NCBI GenBank assembly: GCA_031772625.1 | Contig: CM062808.1 | Location: 472,127,655-472,191,654 of the forward strand | DNA length: 64,000 nt | Direction: 5' to 3' | Source of the DNA: Pinus tabuliformis | Lineage: Eukaryota > Streptophyta > Pinopsida > Pinales > Pinaceae | Part shown: positions 23,813-34,814 of the stretch, in pieces | How the letters are laid out: every line of letters begins with the position of its first letter | How positions within the stretch are numbered: position 1 is the stretch's first letter | Translations under genes and position numbers: made by a program | Notes under the pieces: model-generated | The model's database searches: none | What the model was told of the DNA's origin: nothing | What the model saw: the letters and a program-made list of their open reading frames with translations, nothing else

Positions 23813-26800
23813 GAAGGCTTGTTTCTTTGGATAGTTTCGGTGGCACCACAGTGAGGAGTTCGGTATATAGAGAGAAGGTCTCATTGTCTCTATAGGAGCT
23901 TAGAAATGATGTTTCAATGTCACTATAGTGAAATTCAAACTCGGCATTACAGTGAAGACTTTTATGAAGTATTCGGTGCTACCACAGTGTGAAGGATTCA
24001 CCACAGTCAAGAGATTGGTGTTATCACAGTGAAGAAAACTCGGGACTAAATATGGATAGTTATTGCTTGGGTTATATCTACAAAAAGGATTGGGTTACCA
24101 TCTCTATGATGACGAAGACAGGGATGACACTACAATCTTGAAGATTTGATTGGATAAGTTTGAAGCGCAATGTACCAGCTCAAGAAAAAATCAATTAAGT
24201 ACTAAGATACACTTAAAGTCAGAGGTATGTAATTCTCAAGGTACATGTGTTTAAATTTCTATTATCTTAAATGGTTGAATAAGGATAGTACTCCCTAGAT
24301 ATCATATGAAAAACCTCATATTAGAACCTTAATACTTGTTCTCTAGAGTTTACAAATAAACTAGGATGTCAAGTAAAAGATCCTACTAATGATTGAAAAG
24401 ATGAACAACTTATCATAGGATTCCATCCTCCATGATTATGTAGAAGATCTAACTTGAGAAGTTAGATCATGTCCTTGGTATCACATGTTATTCTTGTAAG
24501 TATGTACTATAGGTATAAGAGATAATGGCTTAATACAAAGAGAACACTTCAAGAAATCCTTATCAGGTTTGGCAAGAATCTCTAGGTATGTCTCAAACTA
24601 TACACCTCACTAGATTCTCTTAAAAGTATGATCATCTTATTTTTGAAGTTTGCATTACATTACTAACATTGTTATGTCTAGCTATCTTGAATCATAGAGA
24701 TTCTTGTTTAGGGTGATTCATCTCTCGATAAATCTACCCCCGCTCATATTATTAATTGACTTTAAAGAACCCTGGATTGGTTCTTTGGAAAACCCTAACC
24801 TAAGGGTATGCTGACAATGTGTGAAACCCTAGCCTTCTTAGGGTTATTGTGAAATGATATTTGAAGTTTTTGTTGATGGTGTCATGTTTGGGATTTCAGT
24901 ATGATCATAAAATCTTAACTTGTTAGGGTTGAATGATGTTTGTCTGAGATCTCGAAATTTTGGAATAGTAGGGTTTGCTTTGTTATGAAACCCTAGATCC
25001 TTATGGTTTGCTTAGGTCTATACGCAAAACCTTTGTTATGTATTTAGAGTCCTAAGAATGAATCCCTTGTTAAAACCCTAGCTTGGTCTAGGACGATATA
25101 TGTCTAACATTTCCTAACATATGATGTGTTGATGAATTCCTAGATATGTGTTGACTTAAGTGTTAATGGTCACGAGTCCTATGGCTTGGAAACAAGCCCT
25201 AGTCAAGGTTTGATGTTCTAGGATGATCATATTTGGTAAATCTAGGATTTTGCAGCTAAACCCTATTAGTAGTTAAATTATCTGGTATGTATGACAATCT
25301 AGAATCTATAAATTTAGATAGTGATTGCTGAGAATTTGTAAATAGAAATCTAGGGTTTACATCAAACTCCAGTCATGATGTCGATTAAGCTGTGATTAGT
25401 TTTGATTGTTGAAGCTCATGTATGAAATCTAAGATATGTATGAAGTCTTAGTGAAGAGTCTAACATATGAATTCTGAAAGTTGTTATATTCATTGATTTG
25501 ATTTGCTTCTAGGGTTTTATATATGAAGGAACTTGTCGTTGAAAGAGTATTGAAACCCTAGATATAATGAGCATTAATATCTTGATGAGCTATGGATGTG
25601 AGTTAGGGTTTGGGCAAGAAATTGAAGTATTGAAGTATAGTCTCTTGCTGATTATGTTTGTAAATGCTTTCGCTATTATAAGTTTTTGATATGGCTAACT
25701 TCATGCTTCTATTTTGGTTGTACTTGCTATCTAAGTTGTGCAGGTACATCATCTTCAAGTTGGAGAAGATGATTGTAAAGTAAAGATGATAAGCATGATA
25801 TATGAATGACTCTAATAAAAAGGATGTAAGCCATGAAAGATTCTCCGATGTCGTAAAGAAGTAGAACTCCCTAGGTTAAGAGGGAGCCTGGATGAAATCT
25901 CCCTAGGATAAGAGGATTATTGAGAATATTCATTGAATAGGAATTATTAGATCTTCTTTGTTTAAGAGGGAGTGACATATATGATTTTCTACTTCATGTG
26001 TGATGCATTAGACCAGGACCAACAGTCGCTAAGTTTTAGTGAAGGCCATGAGTGACAGAAGGAAATTGGAGAATGTATTTTGAGGTGCTACTGAAAGAAG
26101 GAAAGAAGGACTCGATTGAAGAATATGTTGCTTCATATGAGGTTGGAAAGAAAAATGTATGATTGAGGAATATTATATCAAAGATTTAGTTGATAGTCCT
26201 ACCATGGAAAGTTGAGAAGGAACATCAAGTTATTTGGAAGACCTCAGAGGTTTGTACTTAATTATGTATATGAAAGTATTATTGATTGGGGTTTTGTTTG
26301 TACAGGTGAATCTCTCGAAGTTTTTTTATAACATGGTGGTTACCAATCAGTTTGATTGAGAGAGATTGGTTATCCTTGATTTGCTGGATCAAAGGGTGTT
26401 GAGGCTTTGTGAGTGAAGCATTGCTTGGGAGGACATATGGATGACACTTTGTGTTGATGTCTAGGTCCCGAAGTTGGAAGGGTGGCGTTAGTCATTGAGA
26501 TCTGACACACACTTGGATTTATGGGTTGATAGTTAGCAAGTAAGCCTGATGATACCTAGAGAGGTTGGAAGCTTGAGTCCATCTTATTCCTACCAGATAG
26601 ATTTCCCTAGTCAAGAATCTAGTCTGTGGCATTGCAGTGCCTAAATTGTTGAGAGACCATAAATTTCCATGGTCAGGAATCTATTCCATGGCATTGTGGT
26701 GCCTAAACTTATTCATAGATGATGTGGTTTGAGATCTTCCTTGTACCTCTTTGGTTATATGTAAATATGAATACCTCCCTAGTTAAGAGGGAGTGTTGGA

Positions 26801-27255
26801 AAATGTAACTAGGTTTGGTCTTCATAATTGTACTTGAAGTCAAAATGTAATATATTTTTCAAAAGAATTTTTGACATTTGGCAGGAACTTTGTGTTGATG
26901 TCTAGGTCCCGAAGTTGGAAGGGTTGAAGTTGGAAGGGTGGCGTTGGTCATTGATCTCTGACATGCACCTGGTTTTCTGGGTTGATGGTTAGCAAGTAAG
27001 CCTGATGATACCTAGAGAGGCTGAAAGCTTGATTCCATGTTATTCCCACCCAGATAGATTTCCCTGGTCAGGAATCTAGTCTGTGGCATTGTGGTGCCTA
27101 AATTGTTGAGAGACCAATGGATAGATTTCCCTGGTCAAGAATCTAGTCCATGACATTGCGGTGCCTAAAATTATTCATAGATGATGTGGTTTGAGATCTT
27201 CCTTGTACCTCTTTGTTTATATGTAAATATGAATACCTCCCTAGTTAAGAGGGAG
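23813..27255 (+). other. Non-coding internal region of LTR-A
   Basis: No coding potential recognised over 3.4 kb. From 23813 to about 24060 a loose unit (C/T)TCGGT..CACAGTGA recurs every 30-50 bases, and the same unit is present in the LTRs and at 16690-17100. From 24700 to 25600 many AAACCCTAG and CTAGGGTTT words occur. At 26447-26884 and 26885-27320 a segment of about 435 bp is duplicated in tandem, including the polypurine tract and the first 85 bases or so of the LTR. Copies of CTCCCTAG..TAAGAGGGAG, a small hairpin, lie near 25868, 26772 and 27238. Confidence 0.6.
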
Positions 27256-28320
27256 TGTTGGAAAATGTAACTAGGTTCAGTCTTCATAATTGTACTTGAA
27301 GTAAAAATGTAATATATTTGTTAAAATAATTTTATTATTATTGAAATTGACTTATTAAAGCATGGGTTTCATGCTTGGGTCAAATGTCTTAGGTCAAGCC
27401 TCCATTGAAGGCCTTAGGTAAATTGTCAAAGTCAAATTTTTGTTTAAAGACTCCTCCATCAAGGTGTCCTTGCTGTTGGCTTCAAAAGAATCGTCATCAA
27501 GTTTGCTACCCTCAAAGGAACTCATGTCGGCTCAAAACAATGACACTGCTCCTCAAATATCATGTCGGCTCATTTATGGACAAACAAGTATAAATAGGAG
27601 GATGCACCACTCCTTAGTTCAGATAACAAGCTCGCACTTTATATCTGTAAAAGGTTTGGTTATCATAGAAGAACTCACATTTCAGAGAATTTTTGGTAAT
27701 GATGTTTGGATGCCACATGATACTCTTGGTACACGCATAGAAGTAGGATAGATCTTGTTGTTATTACAGTGAGAAACTTGGACAAGGTTCAGGAAATTCT
27801 CTTGGCTGTTACAGTAAGATAATGAAAAAGATGCTATCATAGTAAGGTGCTCGGTATTGCTACATAGCACAGTCTCAAGTGAAAACTCTATCTCGGTGTA
27901 ACCTCTATGATAAGAATTTGGTATCTCAACTGGTAGAAGGTTTGCAGTTTTAAGGTGCCACCATAGAAATGAAGTTTCAGTGTCATATTACAGTGTGAAG
28001 TAAATCTTGATATGCAAACTCAGTAAAAGGAGGATGACTTGATGGAGAGTGGAGGTAGTCTCGAGTCAAAATTGTAATGGTATTGGTCGTCTCATCTTGA
28101 ATCTACTGAAGAAAGAATTTGTGACTAGGTTTTCCCCTCGAGGGGGGTTTTGCCTTGGCAGTGTGCCTATATCTTGTGTTCTTTTATTTTTTTGTTTGGC
28201 ATTAATCTTGATGGTAAGAAAAGATAATTAAGAAATCTAATACTAATAATGAAAACATCATAAGTTAATGTCATAATAAGGGAAATTGTTTTAACTGCCA
28301 ACTCCTTGGATTTCCCAACA
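27256..28320 (+). repeat. LTR-A 3' LTR
   Basis: 1,065 bp, same termini as the 5' LTR. The TATA-like ACAAGTATAAATAGGAGG recurs at about 27583. The two LTRs differ at many positions by eye, so the insertion is not recent. The 3' LTR ends exactly at 28320 and is followed by ATAAA and resumed LINE-1 coding sequence. Confidence 0.85.
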
Positions 28321-29289
28321 ATAAAAATAGAAGATTTTTCCACAACCAAGTTAATATGTGGCGGTAAAAAAACTATATTTGGAGTATTAAATCCAAATTT
28401 GGGGAAAATCTATCTACACAAAAGGACATTGTAGGGGAGGTAATGCAATACTTTAGCAATTTTTATTGTTCCAGGGAACATGTCCCTTTCAACAAACAAA
28501 TGGACATATGTGATCTCTTTCCCGCTTTATTTGGAGTGGAGGACAACCTCCAAATGGAACGCCTTGTCACCAAGGACGAAGTTCTCCTCGTATTAAAAGT
28601 ACTGGCCAAAGGAAAAAGTCTTGGCCCAGATGGATGGACCATGGAACTTTTCATTCATTTCCAAGACATAATGATTGATGAGCTCATCTAGATGGTTGAA
28701 GAGTCCACATGCCTTGGATGGGTCTCCGATGCAACAAATGCTACTTTTATCTCCCTCATTCTGAAGGTTTCTAAACCTACTTCTTTTCTAGATTTCCAAC
28801 CAATATATTTGTATAATACCATTTACAAATTGATATTGAAAACCATAGAAAATCACCTCAAACCCTTCTTATCTAAACATATATTTGCTGAGAAATTTCA
28901 ATTCTTAGAACATCGACAGATTCATGATGCAGTAGATTTTGCTCAAGAATGTTTGCACTCCATCAATACTGACCATTTGGATGCCTGTCTCATGAAGATT
29001 GATCTAACTAAAGCTCTTGATTGCGTAGATTTATTATGGATGATTATGCAGAAAATTGGTCTTGGAAACCTAATGATTAAATGGATCAAATCTTGTGTAA
29101 GTCTGCCTCTTTTTCCATCCTGGTCAACAACATCCCCACATATTTCTTTTCGGTCTCCTAAGGACTTCGACAGGGTTGCGTCATGTCACTGCTTCTGTTT
29201 CTTATCATCATCGACGACATCAGCAGAGAATTCTTAGATGCTCGATCACATGGGATCTTATCAAGTTGTTGGATTGTAGATCGGGTTCC
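28321..29289 (+). mobile_element. LINE-1, fragment B (reverse transcriptase)
   Basis: Resumes directly after LTR-A with FFHN, matching NKFFHNHVNMWR in the second copy. Reverse transcriptase motifs follow in order: GKSLGPDGWTMELF, FISLILKVSKP, FQPIYLYNTIYKLILK, and MKIDLTKALDCVD, the catalytic Asp region. The sequence then degenerates with a frameshift before the Q-G-L-R-Q-G motif, which is intact in the copy at 39793-41275. Stops and frameshifts mean it is dead. It ends at the fold-back insertion near 29290. Confidence 0.85.
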
Positions 29290-29919
29290 CCCATTAGGGG
29301 ATTTTTGAGGTCTAAAATGGGCCTACTAAGGAAATTATAAAATAATAGTGGAAATAATAAAATAAGATTAGATGACATCATTGAATTTTAGAGGGAAAAA
29401 AGAGAACTATTTTTTCAACTCATAATTTCAACTTATCTCTCTATGGGTTTACTCAATTTTTGAATGTAAACACTCGTTGGATGCATAATTTTATTCCTCA
29501 TCCAAAGAGTACCCATGGTGTATACTTTCGATGGACCCTGCTACACGGAAAATGAGAAATACATGAAAAAAGTGATTGCAATCACATTTTTTCATGTATT
29601 TCTCAATTTCTGTGTAGCAGGGTCCATCGAAAGTATGAAACATGGGTACTCTTTGGATGAGGAATTAAATTTTGCATCCAACGAGTACTCTCGCTCGAAA
29701 TTAGAGTAAAACCTTAGGGAGATAAGTTGAAAATACGAGTTGAAAAAGTAGTTTTATTATTTTATTATTTTTTAATATTTTCACTTTTTTACTCCAAAAA
29801 TGGTGAATCATCCCCCATGGTTGACATCATCATCTTGAATCCTATTGGTTCCTATAAAATTTATTTTGGTTGTACATTTTTTTAGGAGGCCCATTTTAGA
29901 CCTCAAAATTCCCCTAATG
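29290..29919. mobile_element. Fold-back (long inverted repeat) element in LINE-1
   Basis: About 630 bp whose two halves are inverted copies. The termini are CATTAGGGGATTTTTGAGG and the complement of CCTCAAAATTCCCCTAATG. The centre (29465-29695) is a near-perfect palindrome around the word TCACTTTTTTCATGTATTTC and its mirror. It is absent from the second LINE copy, where GAGTTCCCATATCCCACC is continuous, which proves insertion. No transposase frame is present, and the open frame across the centre is a by-product of the palindrome. The ends are not CACTA-like and I cannot define a target duplication, so the superfamily is unknown. Confidence 0.75.
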
Positions 29920-30232
29920 TATCCCACCTAATTTTTGTTGATGATCTGTTGGTAATTGGAACATCCAAACTCTCAGAATGGCAAGCAATATTTGACATTT
30001 TACATGACTTCGGACTTCCTTCGGGCCTCTTTATAAATGACAATAAGACCATATTGATCTCAAAATGAGCTTGAGGTGCCATTAATTCTAGAGATAGTGA
30101 ACATCTTTGATGTAGAGATCAAACATTTGGATGGGGGATTTAACTATTTGGGGCTTTTTTAAAAGTCAAATGGCTACAATAATAAGGATTGGGCATGAAT
30201 ACTTAATAAAATTGACAAGTGACTTAATTAAT
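29920..30232 (+). mobile_element. LINE-1, fragment C (RT active site)
   Basis: Continues the reverse transcriptase after the fold-back element: HLIFVDDLLVIGTSKLSEWQ carries the catalytic D-D pair as FVDD (FADD in the second copy), followed by LPSGLFINDNKTILIS. A stop follows. The fragment ends at 30232, where LTR-C is inserted; the last five bases, TTAAT, are the target duplication. Confidence 0.85.
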
Positions 30233-30863
30233 TGATCCAGGTGGATATTGGTGGCCACCTGCCAAATCCACCTGGACCCCCACCATTGTCTTTCTCAGCA
30301 TTTTCAGTTTCCTTAATTGTAGCACAATTTACTATTTTTAGCAGTTTTTCGGGTCCTGAACTTCCGGAGCCGTTTTGAGGCCCTAAACGACGTTTTTTGG
30401 GGAATCCGGGGGCAACACGAGTCCATGGAATGGACTGGTGTTGCCCGTTCTAACAATGATAGTGCTCGGATAGATCTTTCTAATGAGCTATTGTACGCGT
30501 CAAACGGAGATCATATGCCAAAGTTACGACCCCGGGAAGTTGATGTACCAACTTACCCCCAAACGGGGCCCACAGTTTGGCGTTTCATCTCCTAGGGTTA
30601 GGTTTTGGAATGTTAAGGGTTTTTCCATTGTTTCTCAACAATAAATAGGCCTTCGAGCCTCATTGTAACACAGTTCAGAGGCATGTAGCCATCACATCTC
30701 TTCTCAGAGATAAGCTACCATCGCCCTAGCTAGTTCATTTCCATTTCTGTTTGTAAGCATATTTCAGTATTTTCCATTAATGAAACGAAGTATTATTTCC
30801 GCTGCATATCTGTGTATATGGTTATCTCTGTAATTTGTTGCGTTCCTGTTTAAATCTGGATCA
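30233..30863 (+). repeat. LTR-C 5' LTR
   Basis: 631 bp. It begins TGATCCAGGTGGATATTGG and ends TTTAAATCTGGATCA. It contains ACAATAAATAGGCC (TATA-like, about 30640). The central part (about 30400-30560) differs strongly from the LTR-B LTRs while both ends match well. Confidence 0.92.
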
Positions 30864-30904
30864 GTGGTATCAGAGCGGTCTGCTTTTCCTCTGTTTTTCT
30901 TTGC

Positions 30905-31915
30905 ATGTCCCCAACAAGGTCGGGATATAAGGAGTTAGGGCTTGAACTGGTTGAACCTTTGCAAGACCAGCCTCGCAAATCCCGACGGCCTCCCATGGCG
31001 GACGAGAAGAAAGACGAGGGGGCAGGAGATCCCTTCAAAATCTTGCTCGAAGAAGCGCTCGAGCGACAACGGAACGCGATGATGGACAGCTTTGCGCAGA
31101 TCCTTCAGCGGCTACCCGGAAGCGGCGCATCGGCTTCCAGCAGCTCCTCTGGAAACACCACACCCTTTAAGGTACAAGTTAATTTTGAAATCCCCATATT
31201 CGAGGGTCAGATAGATGCCGATGCCGTAGATAAATGGTTAAATCTGCTAGAGGGTTATTTTTCTGTTCATGAATTTTCGAGTCGGGAAAAGATTGTTTTT
31301 GCTCTTCTCAAAGCAGCCCCCCACGTCAAGGACTGGTGGGAAACCTACTGCGAGCAGAAGGATGAAAGTACTGGCTCACTATTTTCAGCCGCACCCACCT
31401 GGGATTCGTTCCGGGGTGCCATCAAGGAGCAGTACTACCCTGTCGGAAGCTATGAGGATGAATACATAAAGTGGACCACGCTGCGGCAGGGAAGGGACCA
31501 AGACGTGCCGGAGTTCACCAATCTTTTCCATACCCTTCGCACAAAGTTGGGTATCAAGGATTCGGAGCAACATTTGATACTCAAATACCGTGGCTGCCTG
31601 CACAAGTACATCTAGGAAGAAATACAGTTCCTAAACATCCCCTCGTTCGGCGCAGCATACCGGTATGCCGTCAAGGTCGAGCAGAAGTTTAAACAAAAGA
31701 AGTGAGACTTTGGATCTGCGAATCCAAAGCAGGGGAAAGGTGCCCCTAGACCACAAAACAAAGGACAAAGCCAAGGCGGGACAGCCCAAGACAACCAGCC
31801 GAAGCTGCAAGCAAAGAGCAACGCCGCGAAGCCGAGAAAGGACACTGGAAAATGGTGCGAGTTCCATAAGAGCTCCACTCACAACACAAGTGAGTGTCTG
31901 GCCAAGCAGTCACTG
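30905..31915 (+). pseudogene. LTR-C gag
   Basis: The frame begins MSPTRSGYKELGLE and carries the gag core (VDKWLNLLEGYFSVHEF, VKDWWETYCEQKDE, FTNLFHTLRTKLGIKD). A TAG stop at 31613-31615 and a TGA at 31703-31705 interrupt it; the sister copy has CAG and CGA there. Beyond them the same frame continues through a basic Gln/Lys-rich linker and the Cys-His knuckle [15 protein letters not shown] into the protease. The start follows the primer site by 28 bases. Confidence 0.88.
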
Positions 31916-33603
31916 GTGGCTGAGCTAAAGGTTTCAGAATCAGATGCATGTTCTGACTCTGAGTCAGAACCCGATAAGGGGTATGAAAAAGGGAAGCAGA
32001 TCATTGATGCGGATCCCAGCGCCACTGTTGCTACCGCAAAGATCCAGAAAAATGAACCCGAAGATCCAGAGGAGGAGGAGCGTCTCTTCCACTCCCAGAT
32101 GTGGGTAAAGGGCTCCCCGATACAGTTCATTGTTGATAGCGGGAGTCAAAAGAACCTCATTTCGGCAGAGGTCGTGAAGCGGTTGGGCTTACCGACCACA
32201 GCACATCCACAACCATACACCATTGGGTGGCTTCACCAAGGGCGAGATTTCCGCATGAGCCAGCAGTGTCGCCTTCCATACAACATCAAGCCCTTCACGG
32301 ATGAGGTATTGTGTGACATTTCTCCCCTTGAAGTTTGTGATGTATTACTAGGACAACCATACTTGTGGAAGCGACATGCTGTGTATGAATCAAGGCCCCG
32401 TGCTGTTATTATTACATTGGGAAATAAGTTGTTCAGGATACCAGAGGTAGCACCACCTGCCGCCATCTCTTTGATTACTGCAAAACAATGCAGTAAGATC
32501 ATTTCCAAAACCAGGAAATTTGTTTTCCTGATGATACGCCCTCAAGGGAAGAAGAAGACAGTGGCCGCGACCTCCAAACGGGGTCCCTCTGCACGGCAGC
32601 TACAGATGGACAAGATTGTGGAGGAGTACGAAGACATCTTCACCTCCCCAGCAGGGGTTCCTCTGCACTGTCAAGTCAAGCACTCCATCGATCTGACCCC
32701 AGGTGCACCGCTACCCAATGGACCAATTTATCGGCGCTCCGTTCTGGAGAACAATGAAATCAAGAGGCAGATTCAGGAGCTCCTGCAGAAAGGTCACATC
32801 CGTCCGAGTTCTTCGCCCTGTGGGAGCCCGATAGTGTTGGTACAGAAGAAGGATGGGACGTGGAGACTCTGTATTGACTATCGGGCGCTGAACAAGATTA
32901 CTGTCTGTAATAGGTACCCGATCCCGCGGATTGATGACCTCCTAGACCAACTAAAGGGGGCGAAATATTTCAGCAAGATCGATCTGAAGTCAGGATATCA
33001 CCAGGTACCAATTGAACCCTCAGATGTGTGGAACACTGCCTTCAAATCCAAGGAGGGCCTCTTCGAATGGTTGGTCATGCCTTTCGGATTGACGAATGCT
33101 CCTGCAACCTTTATGAGGCTAATGGATGACATCTTGCGGCCATTCACCAACTCCTTTGTAGTAGTATACTTGGATGACATTCTGATCTTCAGCCAGAGTT
33201 GGGAAGAGCACCTCCACCACATCCGACAGGTTCTCCAAACACTGCGGCAACACAAGCTATGTGCCAATTTGGAGAAATGCACTTTTGGCATGACCGAGGT
33301 TCAGTATCTGGGATACATCATTGATGAACAGGGGGTGCATGTCGATCTAGCCAAGGTCCAAGTCATTCGAGATTGGCCCTCTCCAACCACTCTAACAGAG
33401 CTCCGCAACTTTCTAGGTCTTGCCAACTTCTACCGCAGGTTTGTGTTGGGATTTTCTCATATTTCTTGGCCCTTGAGTCAAGTCACCAAGGGCGGGGCGA
33501 AAGCAAAATTCTTTTGGTCTGAATCTCAACAGAAGGCATTCAGGGAGTTGAAGGATCGCTTCTGCACGACACCAGTGCTCGCGTTACCAGATTTACAACA
33601 ACC
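31916..33603 (+). CDS. LTR-C protease and reverse transcriptase, interrupted
   Basis: Open frame in phase with gag. The acidic leader is rich in Asp/Glu/Ser. Retropepsin follows with [12 protein letters not shown] and [12 protein letters not shown] has [45 protein letters not shown] and catalytic YLDDILIFS, all intact. RNase H is just beginning (LPDLQQP) when the solo LTR at 33604 cuts it. The frame resumes at 34820 with FEVETDASDYA. This is the best-preserved polymerase in the window, but it cannot be expressed whole. Confidence 0.9.
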
Positions 33604-34814
33604 TGTAGAAATTTTGAATAATTTAACACATATTCAACAGAGATTATCCTGATCATACAATTTAAGCGGAACATGTATAATACATAATCTCCTCTACGTT
33701 GATCAAGAATATAGCAGCATCAATAACAATAAAACATCAAGAGCATTCACACATTAACACAGTATGTATCACGGGGAAAGCATCTCGCTAAAAACCCCAC
33801 ACTATCTGTATATTAATGATTGAGTCATGTAACATTACACAGCATAATACTTCTCACAAGTATCTCCACCTGTTACACACAATACAGCTCAGATTTGATC
33901 TCCAAATCTCTCCCACTGCTTGCCTGCCTCCACTGCTCAAACCTGCTCGAGAACTGATGAGAATAGCTTCCCAAACTCGATTTTACACTGCAAAATAGTC
34001 ACCCACACTATGTTGGACGTGAGCAACAGCTATAATATCATGAAGATACGTGAGCAAACTCATTGGCATACTCAATCCTTTGATTGTGCAAGATTTGATG
34101 CACAACTATAGTCACAACTGATAGCAATCTGATTCTCTACCACTTGTCCCTGTTGAACTGAACATGCACTGACATGCAACTGAGTTAACTGATGTATTCA
34201 TTAGTTGTATTATGAGTTAATAACTTGTGAATTAATTAATAACTAATTCACCCAACTCATCTCTAGTCTATTGATCAGTTAGACTAAATACAACCAGTTT
34301 AACAAAGCTAAACTGAACACAACTCCATCAACTGTACCTCCAGTCCACTAAACTCAACTCACTTGAGTTCTAACTGAAGTCATGCATGCAACAACTCAAC
34401 TGACTCATAAGAAAAACGAATTTCCTTCTGACAGCTGCATGTGCCACTTCCGTAGCTCAAACTGAAGTGCTCCAAGAGAATAAGATTAAGTTTATAGTCC
34501 AAATATTATTGTGAGATAATAATATTTGACTTTTCTATTTTTGACTTTGATCACTCACACTGTGATCACTCACACTGTAATCACTCACACTGTGATCACT
34601 CACACTTTCATCAAAAATAGAAGTCCATCTATTTTTCCCAACTTGATCAATCATCCATAGACATGATCCATATGTCTAAAAATAGACATAGTCTAAAAAT
34701 AGACTTGCGCCAAAAATAGCCTGCGGGCCCACTTAGTGAAGGCGACTCTTTTCACTAAGCTCCATCATCTTGTTGCACTCTCAACAAGCATTTCTTGTTG
34801 CACACTTTTCAACA
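33604..34814. mobile_element. Solo LTR inside the RNase H region of LTR-C
   Basis: 1,211 bp, beginning TGTAGAAATTTTG and ending CACACTTTTCAACA, with target duplication CAACC (33599-33603 and 34815-34819). It has no coding content. A short array of TGATCACTCACACTG units lies at about 34553-34607. Single-LTR structure and the five-base duplication show that a full element inserted and was reduced by LTR-LTR recombination. The parent family is not identifiable; the short terminal words fit many Copia or Ty3 LTRs. Orientation is uncertain. Confidence 0.8.

Larger units (their letters stand above)
15513..28320 (+). mobile_element. LTR-A: non-autonomous LTR retrotransposon (LARD-like), carrier of nested elements
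   Basis: Bounded by two LTRs of about 1.07 kb, TGTTGG..CCCAACA, flanked by ATAAA on both sides (15508-15512 and 28321-28325). A diverged initiator-Met primer site (TGGTAATAGAGC) follows the 5' LTR, and a purine tract (AAGAGGGAG) precedes the 3' LTR. After removing the nested LTR-D and LTR-B, the internal region is about 4.8 kb. I find no open frame with gag, protease, RT or integrase motifs in it, so mobilisation would have needed enzymes from a partner. The internal region is rich in a loose motif TCGGT..CACAGTGA and in AAACCCTAG. It is inserted in LINE-1. Confidence 0.85.

Noticed and set aside
24700-25620. Many AAACCCTAG and CTAGGGTTT words, reminiscent of plant telomere repeat TTTAGGG
   Set aside because: They are scattered, not tandem, and are part of the LTR-A internal sequence. 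No interstitial telomere array exists.
29515-29709. 64-codon open frame in the fold-back element
   Set aside because: It reads across the palindrome centre, so both halves are mirror sequence. No protein-like features.
34550-34610. Short regularly spaced repeat resembling a CRISPR array
   Set aside because: Units are contiguous, lack spacers and sit in a plant solo LTR; it is an ordinary microsatellite-like array.
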